DNA of 9,267 bases from Flavobacteriales bacterium (GTDB lineage: Bacteria > Bacteroidota > Bacteroidia > Flavobacteriales_F > PHOS-HE28): NCBI GenBank assembly GCA_024640205.1, contig JAHEFL010000044.1:1-9267 (forward strand), written 5' to 3'. The translations under genes were made by a program, and so were the position numbers. The notes beneath the pieces were generated by a model. It ran no database searches. It worked only from the letters and a program-made list of their open reading frames with translations, and was not told where the DNA came from. The first letter of the stretch is position 1. Every line of letters starts with the position of its first letter. Positions 1 through 5,767 of this stretch are shown in pieces.

Positions 1-527
1 GGCGCGAGGAAAGGCCGTTCCGTTCCGTTGGGCACGCGCAGCTGACCATCGGGCCGTTGCTTGGCCTCGCCGGTGGCCACCTTGCTCACCGTCTTGTTGA
101 TGCTCATGCCGAAGCTATTCGGCAGTCCGCTTTCCTTGATGATGCGCTGCCGCAGTTCGGTCGCCATCTTCCAACTGCCGTGGAAGCGGTCCGTGCCGGT
201 GAGGTCCACGTAGAACTCGTCCACGCTGCTCTTCTCGAACAGGGGCACGTGGGCGCGGATGATCTCCGTCACCTCATCGCTCTTGCGCAGGTAGGCGCCG
301 CTGTCGCCGCGCAGGATGATCGCCTCGGGGCACAGTTGTTTCGCCATCTTCATCGGCATGGCGCTGCGCACCCCGAAGGTGCGGGCCTCATAGCTGCAAC
401 TGGCCACCACGCCGCGGTCGCTGTCGCTTCCTATCAGCACGGGCCGGCCGATCAACTTCGGCTCGCGCAGCCGTTCCACGCTCACGAAGAAGGTATTGAG
501 GTCCAGATGGAGGATCGTGCGTTCCAT
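1..527 (-). CDS. dinB: Y-family DNA polymerase (DinB / Pol IV type), C-terminus outside window
   Basis: Translesion DNA polymerase that copies past damaged template bases. Only about 175 N-terminal residues are present, because the window edge cuts the gene. The palm and finger motifs are clear: DLNTFFVSVE at residues 9-18 holds the first metal-binding Asp9 and the aromatic steric-gate position (Phe14), and SSVDEFYVDLTG at 100-111 holds the catalytic pair Asp103-Glu104, at the same numbering as E. coli DinB. YEARTFGVRSAMP (46-58) and CPEAI (66-70) are further family landmarks. The catalytic core looks intact up to the cut. The start at ATG 527 is chosen because the conserved N-terminus begins immediately after it. 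The gene is transcribed away from a LexA-like S24 repressor with 114 bp between the start codons, which suggests damage-inducible control. Whether it is closer to DinB or UmuC cannot be settled without the C-terminal half; DinB is preferred from the motif spelling. Confidence 0.93.
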   Translation of the reverse strand, partial: MERTILHLDLNTFFVSVERLREPKLIGRPVLIGSDSDRGVVASCSYEARTFGVRSAMPMKMAKQLCPEAIILRGDSGAYLRKSDEVTEIIRAHVPLFEKSSVDEFYVDLTGTDRFHGSWKMATELRQRIIKESGLPNSFGMSINKTVSKVATGEAKQRPDGQLRVPNGTERPFLA

Positions 528-556
528 GGTGTTGGGTCGATCATCTGTTCGACACA

Positions 557-644
557 TCGATAAATTGACGATATATCCGTCATATTGTAGGTGATAAAAT
601 AGTCATTACATTTGTTCGTCGGATAAGCGGTCAATAAATTGATG
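557..644. promoter_or_regulatory. Candidate operator pair between polymerase and S24 repressor genes
   Basis: A 14-bp element of the form TCRATAAATTGAYG occurs twice in direct orientation, at 557-570 and 631-644, with 12 of 14 bases identical. Its core (TCAAT-AA-ATTGA at 631-642) has perfect 5-bp arms, as expected for a dimeric helix-turn-helix repressor. The first copy lies about 30 bp upstream of the polymerase start and the second overlaps the repressor ATG. Overlapping the first copy is another inverted repeat, TGACG-N7-CGTCA, at 566-582. The positions fit autorepression plus repression of the polymerase. That this is the binding site is inference. Confidence 0.5.
585..614 (+). promoter_or_regulatory. 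Bacteroidota-type promoter of the S24 repressor gene
   Basis: The -7 box TACATTTG (607-614) matches the Bacteroidota consensus TAnnTTTG exactly, and a -33 TTG lies at 585-587 with 19 bp between them, the usual spacing. Transcription would start near 620, leaving a leader of about 20 nt before the ATG at 642. No equally good box is visible for the divergent polymerase gene. Confidence 0.65.
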
Positions 645-1538
645 GGAACCTTGGCAAGGGTGATCAAGACCGCCACCGACCACATAACGACCAAGAACCG
701 GATCGCCATGACATCCAATCCCTATTTCGGCCCCAACATCAAGTTGCTCCGCACACGCCGCGGTCGCTCCCAGGAGGAAACGGCGTTAGCTCTGGACGTG
801 AAACGTAGCAGTTACAGCGGTTACGAGAATGGTACGGCAGAGCCCTCGTTCGATCTGCTCGTGCGCCTCAGCGAGTACTTCAAGGTCAGTGTGGACAAAC
901 TCCTGAAGGACGACCTCACGGCACTCAGCGAGAGCCAGCTGAGTATCCTGGAGCGCGGTGGCGACCTCGATCTGAGCGGCAAACGTCTTCGTGTGTTGGC
1001 CACTACGGTGGACAAGGATGATCGGGAGAACGTGGAACTGGTGCCGCACAAGGCGCAGGCCGGTTACGCACTGGGTTATGCCGACCCGGAGTACATCAGC
1101 ATCCTGCCCACTTTCCAGATGCCCTTCCTGGCCCGGGACCGCAAGTACCGGACCTTCCAGATCAGTGGGGACAGCATGCCGCCGGTGGCGGAAGGTTCGT
1201 GGGTCACTGGTGAGTACGTTCAGAATTGGCAGACCATACGCGATGGCCAACCCTACATCGTGATCACCAAGGACGATGGTATCGTGTTCAAGGTCCTGTA
1301 TAACCAGCTCAAAGAGAAGGGTAACCTCCTACTATGCAGTACGAACCCGCTTTACACACCCTATGAGGTACCGGTGAACAACGTACTGGAGGTGTGGAAA
1401 TTCGTACACTTCATCAGCGCCGAACTACCCGAGCCGAACATGAGCCGGGACGAATTGGCGCGCAGTGTGGTGGAATTACGAAAGGAGGTGAGCCAGCTGC
1501 GTTTGGCCATGGAGCAGCAGGGCAAACTCGCATTCTGA
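642..1538 (+). CDS. XRE-family repressor with LexA/UmuD-like S24 peptidase domain
   Basis: Probable DNA-damage-responsive repressor. An XRE/Cro-CI helix-turn-helix spans residues 33-90 (NIKLLRTRRGRSQEE, then SSYSGYENGTAEPSF). It is followed by an S24 domain from about 130 to 258. That domain has an Ala140-Gly141 cleavage-type dipeptide (KAQAGYALGY), a catalytic Ser178 in SGDSMPP and a Lys217 in DDGIVFKV. The cleavage-to-Ser and Ser-to-Lys distances (38 and 39 residues) are close to those of LexA (35 and 37). The last 32 residues form a likely coiled coil. The architecture is that of CI or LexA-like repressors that self-cleave when RecA is activated; cleavage itself is inferred. It is divergent from the Y-family polymerase. 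ATG 642 is preferred because codons 642-707 keep the gene's strong G/C third-position bias and the promoter predicts a start near 620; ATG 708 (276 aa), just before the HTH, is the alternative. No ribosome binding site is visible, which is normal for this phylum. Confidence 0.9.
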   Translation: MGTLARVIKTATDHITTKNRIAMTSNPYFGPNIKLLRTRRGRSQEETALALDVKRSSYSGYENGTAEPSFDLLVRLSEYFKVSVDKLLKDDLTALSESQLSILERGGDLDLSGKRLRVLATTVDKDDRENVELVPHKAQAGYALGYADPEYISILPTFQMPFLARDRKYRTFQISGDSMPPVAEGSWVTGEYVQNWQTIRDGQPYIVITKDDGIVFKVLYNQLKEKGNLLLCSTNPLYTPYEVPVNNVLEVWKFVHFISAELPEPNMSRDELARSVVELRKEVSQLRLAMEQQGKLAF

Positions 1539-1560
1539 TCCGCATGGATAGTTGAAAGCC

Positions 1561-1588
1561 GGATCCTCGTTATCGTCTGCGAGGGTCC
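1561..1588 (+). terminator. Stem-loop after the S24 repressor gene
   Basis: GGATCCTCG (1561-1569) pairs with CGAGGGTCC (1580-1588) around a 10-nt loop. This gives a 9-bp stem with one G-U pair, starting 22 bp after the stop codon. There is no T-run behind it, so it may be a weak or factor-assisted terminator. Confidence 0.4.
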
Positions 1589-1644
1589 GAAGTGCATGTC
1601 CTTGACCTCTTTGCTCTGGGATATGAACACTTCAGACCTGACCG

Positions 1645-1692
1645 TTAATGTTACCTTAATGTTAACCAAGGGTGAACCGTATACTATCTTTG
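1645..1692 (+). promoter_or_regulatory. Promoter of the MORN-repeat protein gene, with a tandem repeat
   Basis: TATCTTTG at 1685-1692 is a perfect TAnnTTTG -7 box. The region where the -33 box should lie is occupied by a tandem duplication, TTAATGTTACC (1645-1655) followed at once by TTAATGTTAACC (1656-1667), so the -33 element is probably the GTTAA at 1661-1665. Transcription would begin around 1698, about 20 nt before the ATG at 1720. Confidence 0.6.
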
Positions 1693-1719
1693 TGCGTAAT
1701 AGGCTCAAAGACAGGGACC

Positions 1720-2115
1720 ATGCGCTACTTCATTCTACTGATCACGATATTCTGCTACCCTGCCGTCCATGGGCAGGTTCTCCTTGAGCAGGAGCGTTGG
1801 CCTAACGGCGAACTGCGCCATATGACCTTTGAACAGGGTAACCGTTTGTTCTTCGTGAGCTACTATGAGAATGGAACAATGAAGGAACAGGGTTGTTTCC
1901 GCAACGGTCGTCAGGATGGCGTATGGAAGCAATTCACCGAGAACGGGACGATGTTGGCTCAGGCTTATTTCAATAATGGGGAGCCGCATGGAGTATGGAA
2001 ATTCCGTGATCAGGCGAACAAGCCCATAGGCCAATTGCAATTCAGGAACGGTTTGCTAAAGAGCGGGGAGCAATACAGGAACGGTGAGTTGGTAGCCCTT
2101 AGGACGTACCGCTGA
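1720..2115 (+). CDS. Secreted MORN/YwqK-type repeat protein
   Basis: A 131-residue protein with an N-terminal signal peptide (MRYFILLITIFCYPAVHG) and probable cleavage before Gln19; the Cys12 context does not fit a lipobox. The mature part is built of MORN_2-type repeats with the pattern NG-x(n)-Y/F-x-NG-x(3)-G-x-W: YYENGTMKEQGCF (48-60), RQDGVWKQFTENGTM (64-78), FNNGEPHGVWKF (84-95) and FRNGLLKSGEQYRNGEL (108-124). Databases often label such proteins 'YwqK family antitoxin', but no toxin partner is visible here and that name should not be taken as a function. Repeats of this kind usually form a curved beta-sheet in exported or surface-associated Bacteroidota proteins. ATG 1720 is chosen because it gives the signal peptide and lies about 20 nt behind a promoter; an upstream GTG at 1672 lies before the -7 box and is unlikely. 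It appears to be monocistronic, with its own promoter and a strong hairpin after it. Confidence 0.8.
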   Translation: MRYFILLITIFCYPAVHGQVLLEQERWPNGELRHMTFEQGNRLFFVSYYENGTMKEQGCFRNGRQDGVWKQFTENGTMLAQAYFNNGEPHGVWKFRDQANKPIGQLQFRNGLLKSGEQYRNGELVALRTYR

Positions 2116-2137
2116 AATGATCCGCGGAATGCATGTT

Positions 2138-2167
2138 GAGAGGGGCGCTGTTCACAGCGCCCCTCTC
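2138..2167. terminator. Perfect 13-bp hairpin between convergent genes
   Basis: GAGAGGGGCGCTG (2138-2150) and CAGCGCCCCTCTC (2155-2167) are perfectly complementary around the loop TTCA. It lies 22 bp after the plus-strand MORN gene and 3 bp after the minus-strand GldL-like gene, so it can serve both. Neither side has a T-run. Confidence 0.7.
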
Positions 2168-2170
2168 CGT

Positions 2171-2368
2171 TCAGTGGTCCAGGAAATCCTGAAAATCCGG
2201 ATAGCTCCAGATCTTCCAGCCAAGTAGCGCTAGCCCCAGGAGTTTCGGAAGCGTGCCTACTATGAATAGCACACCAGCACCAGGCCAATGCTGGATCTTG
2301 AAGATCACAGCTATGATATCAACGCATATGCCAGTCAAGAAAAGGAACAAGCCATGTTTCGCCTTCAT
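2171..2368 (-). CDS. Small two-helix membrane protein, GldL-like N-terminal motif
   Basis: A 65-residue protein that is almost entirely two transmembrane helices (about residues 6-24 and 31-50), joined by FKIQHWPGAG at 23-32. That turn is the signature seen at the N-terminus of GldL, the inner-membrane subunit of the type IX secretion and gliding motor (FKIxHWPxA). It lacks the long cytoplasmic domain of true GldL (over 200 aa), so it is not a working GldL; many Bacteroidota carry short proteins with only this hairpin and their role is not established. The ATG overlaps the stop of the upstream VOC gene (ATGA, 2365-2368), so the two are probably translated together. Its 3' end abuts the hairpin at 2138-2167. 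Confidence 0.75.
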   Translation of the reverse strand: MKAKHGLFLFLTGICVDIIAVIFKIQHWPGAGVLFIVGTLPKLLGLALLGWKIWSYPDFQDFLDH

Positions 2369-2781
2369 CCTTTCCTGAACAGGTCATCATCGTTCTCGAA
2401 CGCTTTGAATTCGATCGCATGGCCATCCGGGTCCTCAATGAACATGCTCCTTTGCTCTCCTGGCTCACCTTTCATGACCACTCCTGGGTCGATGTAGAAG
2501 CGCACGCCGATCTTCTTGAACTTATCACGGAGCTTGCGCCAATCGCCAAGCGATAGAACGATCCCCCAGTGCATGCTGGGTACATTGCTTTTCGGATTGT
2601 AGACACGGGCCGTTTTGATCATCATGGGCACCTCCTGGATGGTCAGTTGGTGCCCGAAGAAATCGTAATCCACCCACGTTTCCGCGCTTCGGCCTTCCTT
2701 GCAACCGAGGAATTTGCCGTAGAATGCTCTGACCCGTTTCAGATCGGTCGTGGCGAACGCGAGGTGGAATCGGCCTTCCAT
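2365..2781 (-). CDS. VOC (glyoxalase/dioxygenase-fold) protein
   Basis: A 138-residue vicinal-oxygen-chelate protein made of two beta-alpha-beta-beta-beta modules (about 4-50 and 68-127). The metal ligand set expected in this fold is present: His6 at the start of the first module (FHLAFATTDL), His71 (MHWGIVL) and Glu124 (HAIEFKAF). The spelling DFFGHQL (40-46) and the C-terminal DPDGHAIEFKAF resemble the 'predicted extradiol dioxygenase' group (COG3565). The substrate is unknown; glyoxalase, dioxygenase or thiol-transferase roles cannot be told apart by sequence. It is the first gene of a two-gene unit with the GldL-like protein. It starts 20 bp past the T-tract of the terminator at 2811-2844, and that tract (TATTTTTA on the minus strand, 2803-2810) also resembles a weak -7 box. 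Confidence 0.88.
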   Translation of the reverse strand: MEGRFHLAFATTDLKRVRAFYGKFLGCKEGRSAETWVDYDFFGHQLTIQEVPMMIKTARVYNPKSNVPSMHWGIVLSLGDWRKLRDKFKKIGVRFYIDPGVVMKGEPGEQRSMFIEDPDGHAIEFKAFENDDDLFRKG

Positions 2782-2802
2782 TGGTGGGTGGGTGTTGGAC
2801 CC

Positions 2803-2844
2803 TAAAAATAGAACGGACCATGATCATTGGATCATGGTCCGTTC
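2803..2844 (-). terminator. Strong intrinsic terminator of the DHS-like/acidic-protein unit
   Basis: GAACGGACCATGATC (2811-2825) and GATCATGGTCCGTTC (2830-2844) form a perfect 15-bp stem with a 4-nt loop. On the minus strand it is followed directly by TATTTTTA, so it is a classical rho-independent terminator for transcripts coming from the acidic-protein gene, whose stop codon ends about 50 bp upstream. Confidence 0.88.
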
Positions 2845-2892
2845 CGGCGAATATCAGACCAGGGTAGTTGATGACCGAACTACGCACCCGGT

Positions 2893-3255
2893 CTAATCAT
2901 CATCGTCATCATCCGCCTCATCGTCGGGCGCATCCGTATCCGTATCGTCGTCGTCATCATCCACGTCGTCCGCGGTGTCCGTATCGATCTCGTCCCGGGA
3001 ATCATCCATATCCCGATCCTCGCTGTCCGGGTCATCCTGATCAAGGAATTCATCGATCTCTGCCCGGCTCTCACTGTTGATCTTGATGAGGTACATCGCT
3101 TCCGTGGTACGAAGCTCGATCACCCGCAGGATCTCCCCCTTCGCAGTGGGAATGCTTTTGATGTGCGATGCATCTATCCCGTCAGGATATTGTTCCTGCA
3201 GGGTGTCCTTGAGCGAATCGGTCAAGGTATTGAAGGAGCGGATCAATCGCTGCAT
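2893..3255 (-). CDS. Small protein with an extreme Asp-rich C-terminal tail
   Basis: A 120-residue protein of unknown function. Residues 1-60 look folded, with an N-terminal amphipathic helix (MQRLIRSFNTLTDSLKDTLQ) and then a short alpha/beta segment, IPTAKGEILRVIELRTTEAMYLIKI. From residue 66 to the end, 35 of 55 residues are Asp or Glu, ending in six Asp. Similar short proteins with a YPDG motif and an acidic tail are, from memory, common in Flavobacteriia but uncharacterised. The acidic tail suggests binding of cations, polyamines or basic proteins; this is inference. It starts 12 bp after the stop of the DHS-like gene and precedes a strong terminator, so it is almost certainly the last gene of that unit. 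The tail is encoded by near-repetitive GAT/GAC codons (2896-3010) and may vary in length between strains through slippage. Confidence 0.8.
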   Translation of the reverse strand: MQRLIRSFNTLTDSLKDTLQEQYPDGIDASHIKSIPTAKGEILRVIELRTTEAMYLIKINSESRAEIDEFLDQDDPDSEDRDMDDSRDEIDTDTADDVDDDDDDTDTDAPDDEADDDDDD

Positions 3256-3267
3256 GGCTGTATGGGC

Positions 3268-4245
3268 TCACATGTCAAGGACGTAGGCAAATATGAGGGG
3301 AGCAACGATGGTTGCGTCACTTTCTATGATGAATTTCGGGGTGTCGATGTCGAGTTTACCCCAGGTGATCTTTTCGTTCGGCACCGCACCGCTGTAGCTG
3401 CCATAGCTGGTGGTGCTGTCGCTGATCTGGCAGAAGTAGCTCCAGAAAGGGATGCTCTCACGTTGGAGGTCCTGGTGCAGCATGGGCACAACGCAGATCG
3501 GGAAGTCGCCGGCGATGCCACCTCCGATCTGGAAGAAGCCGATGCCTTCGGAGCCGGCATTGTTGGTGTACCAATCGGCCAGGAACATCATGTACTCGAT
3601 CCCGCTTTTCATCATCGACGGCTTGCAATCGCCCACGATGCAGTGGCCGGCGAAGATGTTGCCCAGGGTGCTGTCCTCCCAGCCCGGGCAGATGATGGGC
3701 AGGTTCCGTTCGGCAGCTGCCACCATCCAACTGTCCTTGGGGTCGATCTGGTAGTACTGCTTCAGTACCCCCGAGTTGATCATTTCATAGAAATACTGAT
3801 GCGGGAATCGGCGTTCGCCGCTTTCATCATCCGCCTTCCAGAGGTCCACCACATGCTTTTCCAACCTACGGAAGGCCTCGTGTTCCGGGATGCAGGTGTC
3901 CGTGACCCTGTTCATGCCCCGGTCAAGAAGCGCACGTTCCTCCTTCGGGGTCAGGTCCCGATAATTGGGTACCCTTTCGTAGTGGTCGTGGGCCACCAAG
4001 TTCATCACATCCTCTTCCAAGTTGGCACCGGTACAACTAATGATGTCCACCTTACCCTGCCTGATCATTTCGGCCAGGCTCTTGCCTAATTCCGCTGTGC
4101 TCATGGCCCCTGCAAGGGTTACCATCATCTTGCGACCCTTGGCCACGTGCGTTTTGTACCCCTGAGCGGCGTCCACGAGAGCTGCTGCATTGAAATGCAG
4201 GTAATGCTTCTCCATGAAGGCCGAGATCGGTCGTGTCGTACTCAT
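3268..4245 (-). CDS. Deoxyhypusine synthase-like enzyme, probable homospermidine synthase
   Basis: A 325-residue member of the deoxyhypusine synthase (DHS) family. NAD-dependent enzymes of this family move an aminobutyl group from spermidine or putrescine to an acceptor amine. Visible family features are TGANLEED (72-79, NAD-binding region), GWEDSTLGNIFA (188-199), the glycine run IGGGIAGDFP (240-249) and TWGKL (294-298), whose Lys297 corresponds to the catalytic lysine that carries the covalent imine. Bacteria have no eIF5A, so true deoxyhypusine formation is not expected. Homospermidine is a major polyamine in many Flavobacteriia, which makes homospermidine synthase the best guess. The upstream neighbour on the same strand is an arginine decarboxylase, 106 bp away, which supports a polyamine role. 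The gene has its own promoter and is followed after 12 bp by the acidic-tail protein. The family call is secure; the exact reaction is inferred. Confidence 0.9.
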   Translation of the reverse strand: MSTTRPISAFMEKHYLHFNAAALVDAAQGYKTHVAKGRKMMVTLAGAMSTAELGKSLAEMIRQGKVDIISCTGANLEEDVMNLVAHDHYERVPNYRDLTPKEERALLDRGMNRVTDTCIPEHEAFRRLEKHVVDLWKADDESGERRFPHQYFYEMINSGVLKQYYQIDPKDSWMVAAAERNLPIICPGWEDSTLGNIFAGHCIVGDCKPSMMKSGIEYMMFLADWYTNNAGSEGIGFFQIGGGIAGDFPICVVPMLHQDLQRESIPFWSYFCQISDSTTSYGSYSGAVPNEKITWGKLDIDTPKFIIESDATIVAPLIFAYVLDM

Positions 4246-4257
4246 GTGTTCAGGGGT

Positions 4258-4286
4258 CGAATATAGAAGTGCATCAATAAATGCAA
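4258..4286 (-). promoter_or_regulatory. Promoter of the DHS-like gene with an internal palindrome
   Basis: Read on the minus strand, TTG (4284-4286) and TATATTCG (4258-4265, one mismatch to TAnnTTTG) lie 18 bp apart. The predicted start near 4252 leaves a very short leader before the ATG at 4245. The spacer holds TGCAT-N6-ATGCA (4270-4285), a perfect 5-bp inverted repeat placed where an operator could block RNA polymerase. Confidence 0.5.
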
Positions 4287-4351
4287 CTAAGATCTATTGA
4301 ATGAACGTGGCAGCACCTCGAATTAAGTAGGACCGGGCCGGGACTGATGTT

Positions 4352-5767
4352 CTATTTCCTGACGGGAACGTCCATCGGCAGATATCCGAGAAGTTGCAGC
4401 ATCCGTTCGGCCGTCTGTTGCTCTGCAAAAACCCGATCGGTCAAGGTGCCATCGGCTTTGCGATCGATCAAGACATGCTTTGGCTTCGGGATCAGACAGT
4501 GCTGGATCCCGCCAAAACCTCCTAGTGTATCCTGATAGGCACCGGTGTTGAAATAGCCGATGAACTGCTTGCCATCCTCCCGGTATTTGGGAAGGTAAAT
4601 GGCATTGATGTGCTGCTCACTGTTATAGTAGTCGTCGCTATCACAGGTCATGCCACCAAGGAACACCCGTTCGTACTCATCCCCCCAGTTATTGATGGGA
4701 AGCATGATGAATCGCTTGCTGATCGCCCATGTATCGGGAAGGGTGGTCATGAAACTCCCATCGATCATGTTCCAGCGCTCCTTCTCGTTCTGTTTCTTCT
4801 GGTGAACGATGCTGAAGAAGGTGGCTCCGCTATCACTGACCGTGAAGCTCCCGAACTCACTCCAGACATGTGGCTCCGGAACGTGGTTCTCCACACTGAT
4901 ATCCTTGATGCGCCCCACGATCTCACCGATCATATAGTCCACATCGAAACTGAAATTGAGGCTGTTCTTGATCGGCAGCCCTCCTCCGATATCCAGTGTG
5001 TCGAGGGTCGGGCACAACTTCTTCAGGTCGCAGTAAACGTTCACGCATTTGCTCAACTCGTTCCAGTAGTATGCCGTGTCCGTGATGCCCGTATTGATGA
5101 AGAAGTGCATGAGCTTCAGCTTGAATTTCTTCTGCTTGCTCACGTTCCGCATATAGAACGGAATGATGTCCTTGTACCCGATGCCGAGTCGGCTCGTATA
5201 GAATTCGAATTTCGGTGCTTCCTCAGCTGCTATGCGGATCCCGATATCGCACGGCCCTTGGATAACCTCGTCCAAGGCATGCAATTCACTCATGTTATCG
5301 ATGATGGGTATTACATTGAAGCCCCGGTTCGCCAGTTTGCCTATTCCTTGTATGTATCGCACATCCTTGAATCCATTGCAAAGGATCGTGCTGTCCTTGG
5401 TGATACGGCCTCTGTCGATGAGCAGTTCGATCATTTCCAGATCGTACGCGCTGCTGGTCTCCAGATTAACACCCTGGTCCAGGACCTTGTCGATCACATA
5501 ACTGAAATGGTTGCTCTTGGTGCAGTAGAAATACTGGTAATTGCCATTATAGTCGTGCTCCTTGAACGCCTTCGCAAAACTGGATCGCGCCAGTTCGATC
5601 TTCTCCCCGATCTTGGGCAGGTAGCTGATCCGCAGCGGGGTGCCATGCTTTTCGATGAGACGCATAAGCGGCAGATCGTTCCAGATCAGGTCATCACCCT
5701 CCAATTTGAATTCGTCCTTCGGAAAATCGAAGGTCTGCTCGATCAAGTCGATGTACCGGGTCTTCAT
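4352..5767 (-). CDS. speA: Biosynthetic arginine decarboxylase, short Bacteroidota form
   Basis: A 471-residue PLP enzyme of the alanine-racemase fold (fold type III) that converts arginine to agmatine and CO2, the first step of the agmatine route to putrescine. Visible parts are Lys84 in YCTKSNHF (PLP Schiff base), His221 in MHFFINTG (stacks on PLP), the phosphate-binding GGGLPIKNS (261-269), Glu304 in SEFGSFTV and the C-terminal catalytic segment GGMTCDSDDYYNSEQ (371-385) with Cys375 and Asp376. EEAPKFEFYTSRLGIGYKDI (182-201) is typical of this clade. The length is that of Bacteroidota homologues, about 160 residues shorter than E. coli SpeA. It is first in a cluster with the DHS-like gene; no agmatinase or agmatine deiminase is present here. 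The long structured leader upstream suggests regulation at RNA level. The stop and the next gene are separated by 106 bp with a separate promoter. Confidence 0.93.
   Translation of the reverse strand: MKTRYIDLIEQTFDFPKDEFKLEGDDLIWNDLPLMRLIEKHGTPLRISYLPKIGEKIELARSSFAKAFKEHDYNGNYQYFYCTKSNHFSYVIDKVLDQGVNLETSSAYDLEMIELLIDRGRITKDSTILCNGFKDVRYIQGIGKLANRGFNVIPIIDNMSELHALDEVIQGPCDIGIRIAAEEAPKFEFYTSRLGIGYKDIIPFYMRNVSKQKKFKLKLMHFFINTGITDTAYYWNELSKCVNVYCDLKKLCPTLDTLDIGGGLPIKNSLNFSFDVDYMIGEIVGRIKDISVENHVPEPHVWSEFGSFTVSDSGATFFSIVHQKKQNEKERWNMIDGSFMTTLPDTWAISKRFIMLPINNWGDEYERVFLGGMTCDSDDYYNSEQHINAIYLPKYREDGKQFIGYFNTGAYQDTLGGFGGIQHCLIPKPKHVLIDRKADGTLTDRVFAEQQTAERMLQLLGYLPMDVPVRK

Noticed and set aside
57..563. 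168-codon open frame on the plus strand opposite the polymerase gene
   Set aside because: Its His/Ala-rich translation is the typical product of reading a GC-rich gene backwards; the minus strand carries clear Y-family polymerase motifs.
482..718. Minus-strand ORF across the divergent promoter region
   Set aside because: It runs through the AT-rich promoter and operator region and the start of the opposite gene, in a different frame from the polymerase, with no family resemblance.
1720..2115. Toxin-antitoxin system suggested by the 'YwqK antitoxin' label often given to such repeat proteins
   Set aside because: The protein has a signal peptide and MORN-type repeats, is flanked by its own promoter and terminator, and has no toxin gene beside it.
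2893..3010. Low-complexity CATCATCGTC tract as a possible CRISPR or microsatellite locus
   Set aside because: It is the Asp codon run of the acidic-tail protein; there are no regular repeat-spacer units.
3163..4089. 308-codon open frame on the plus strand opposite the DHS-like gene
   Set aside because: Same reason: it mirrors a well-conserved enzyme and has no recognisable motif.
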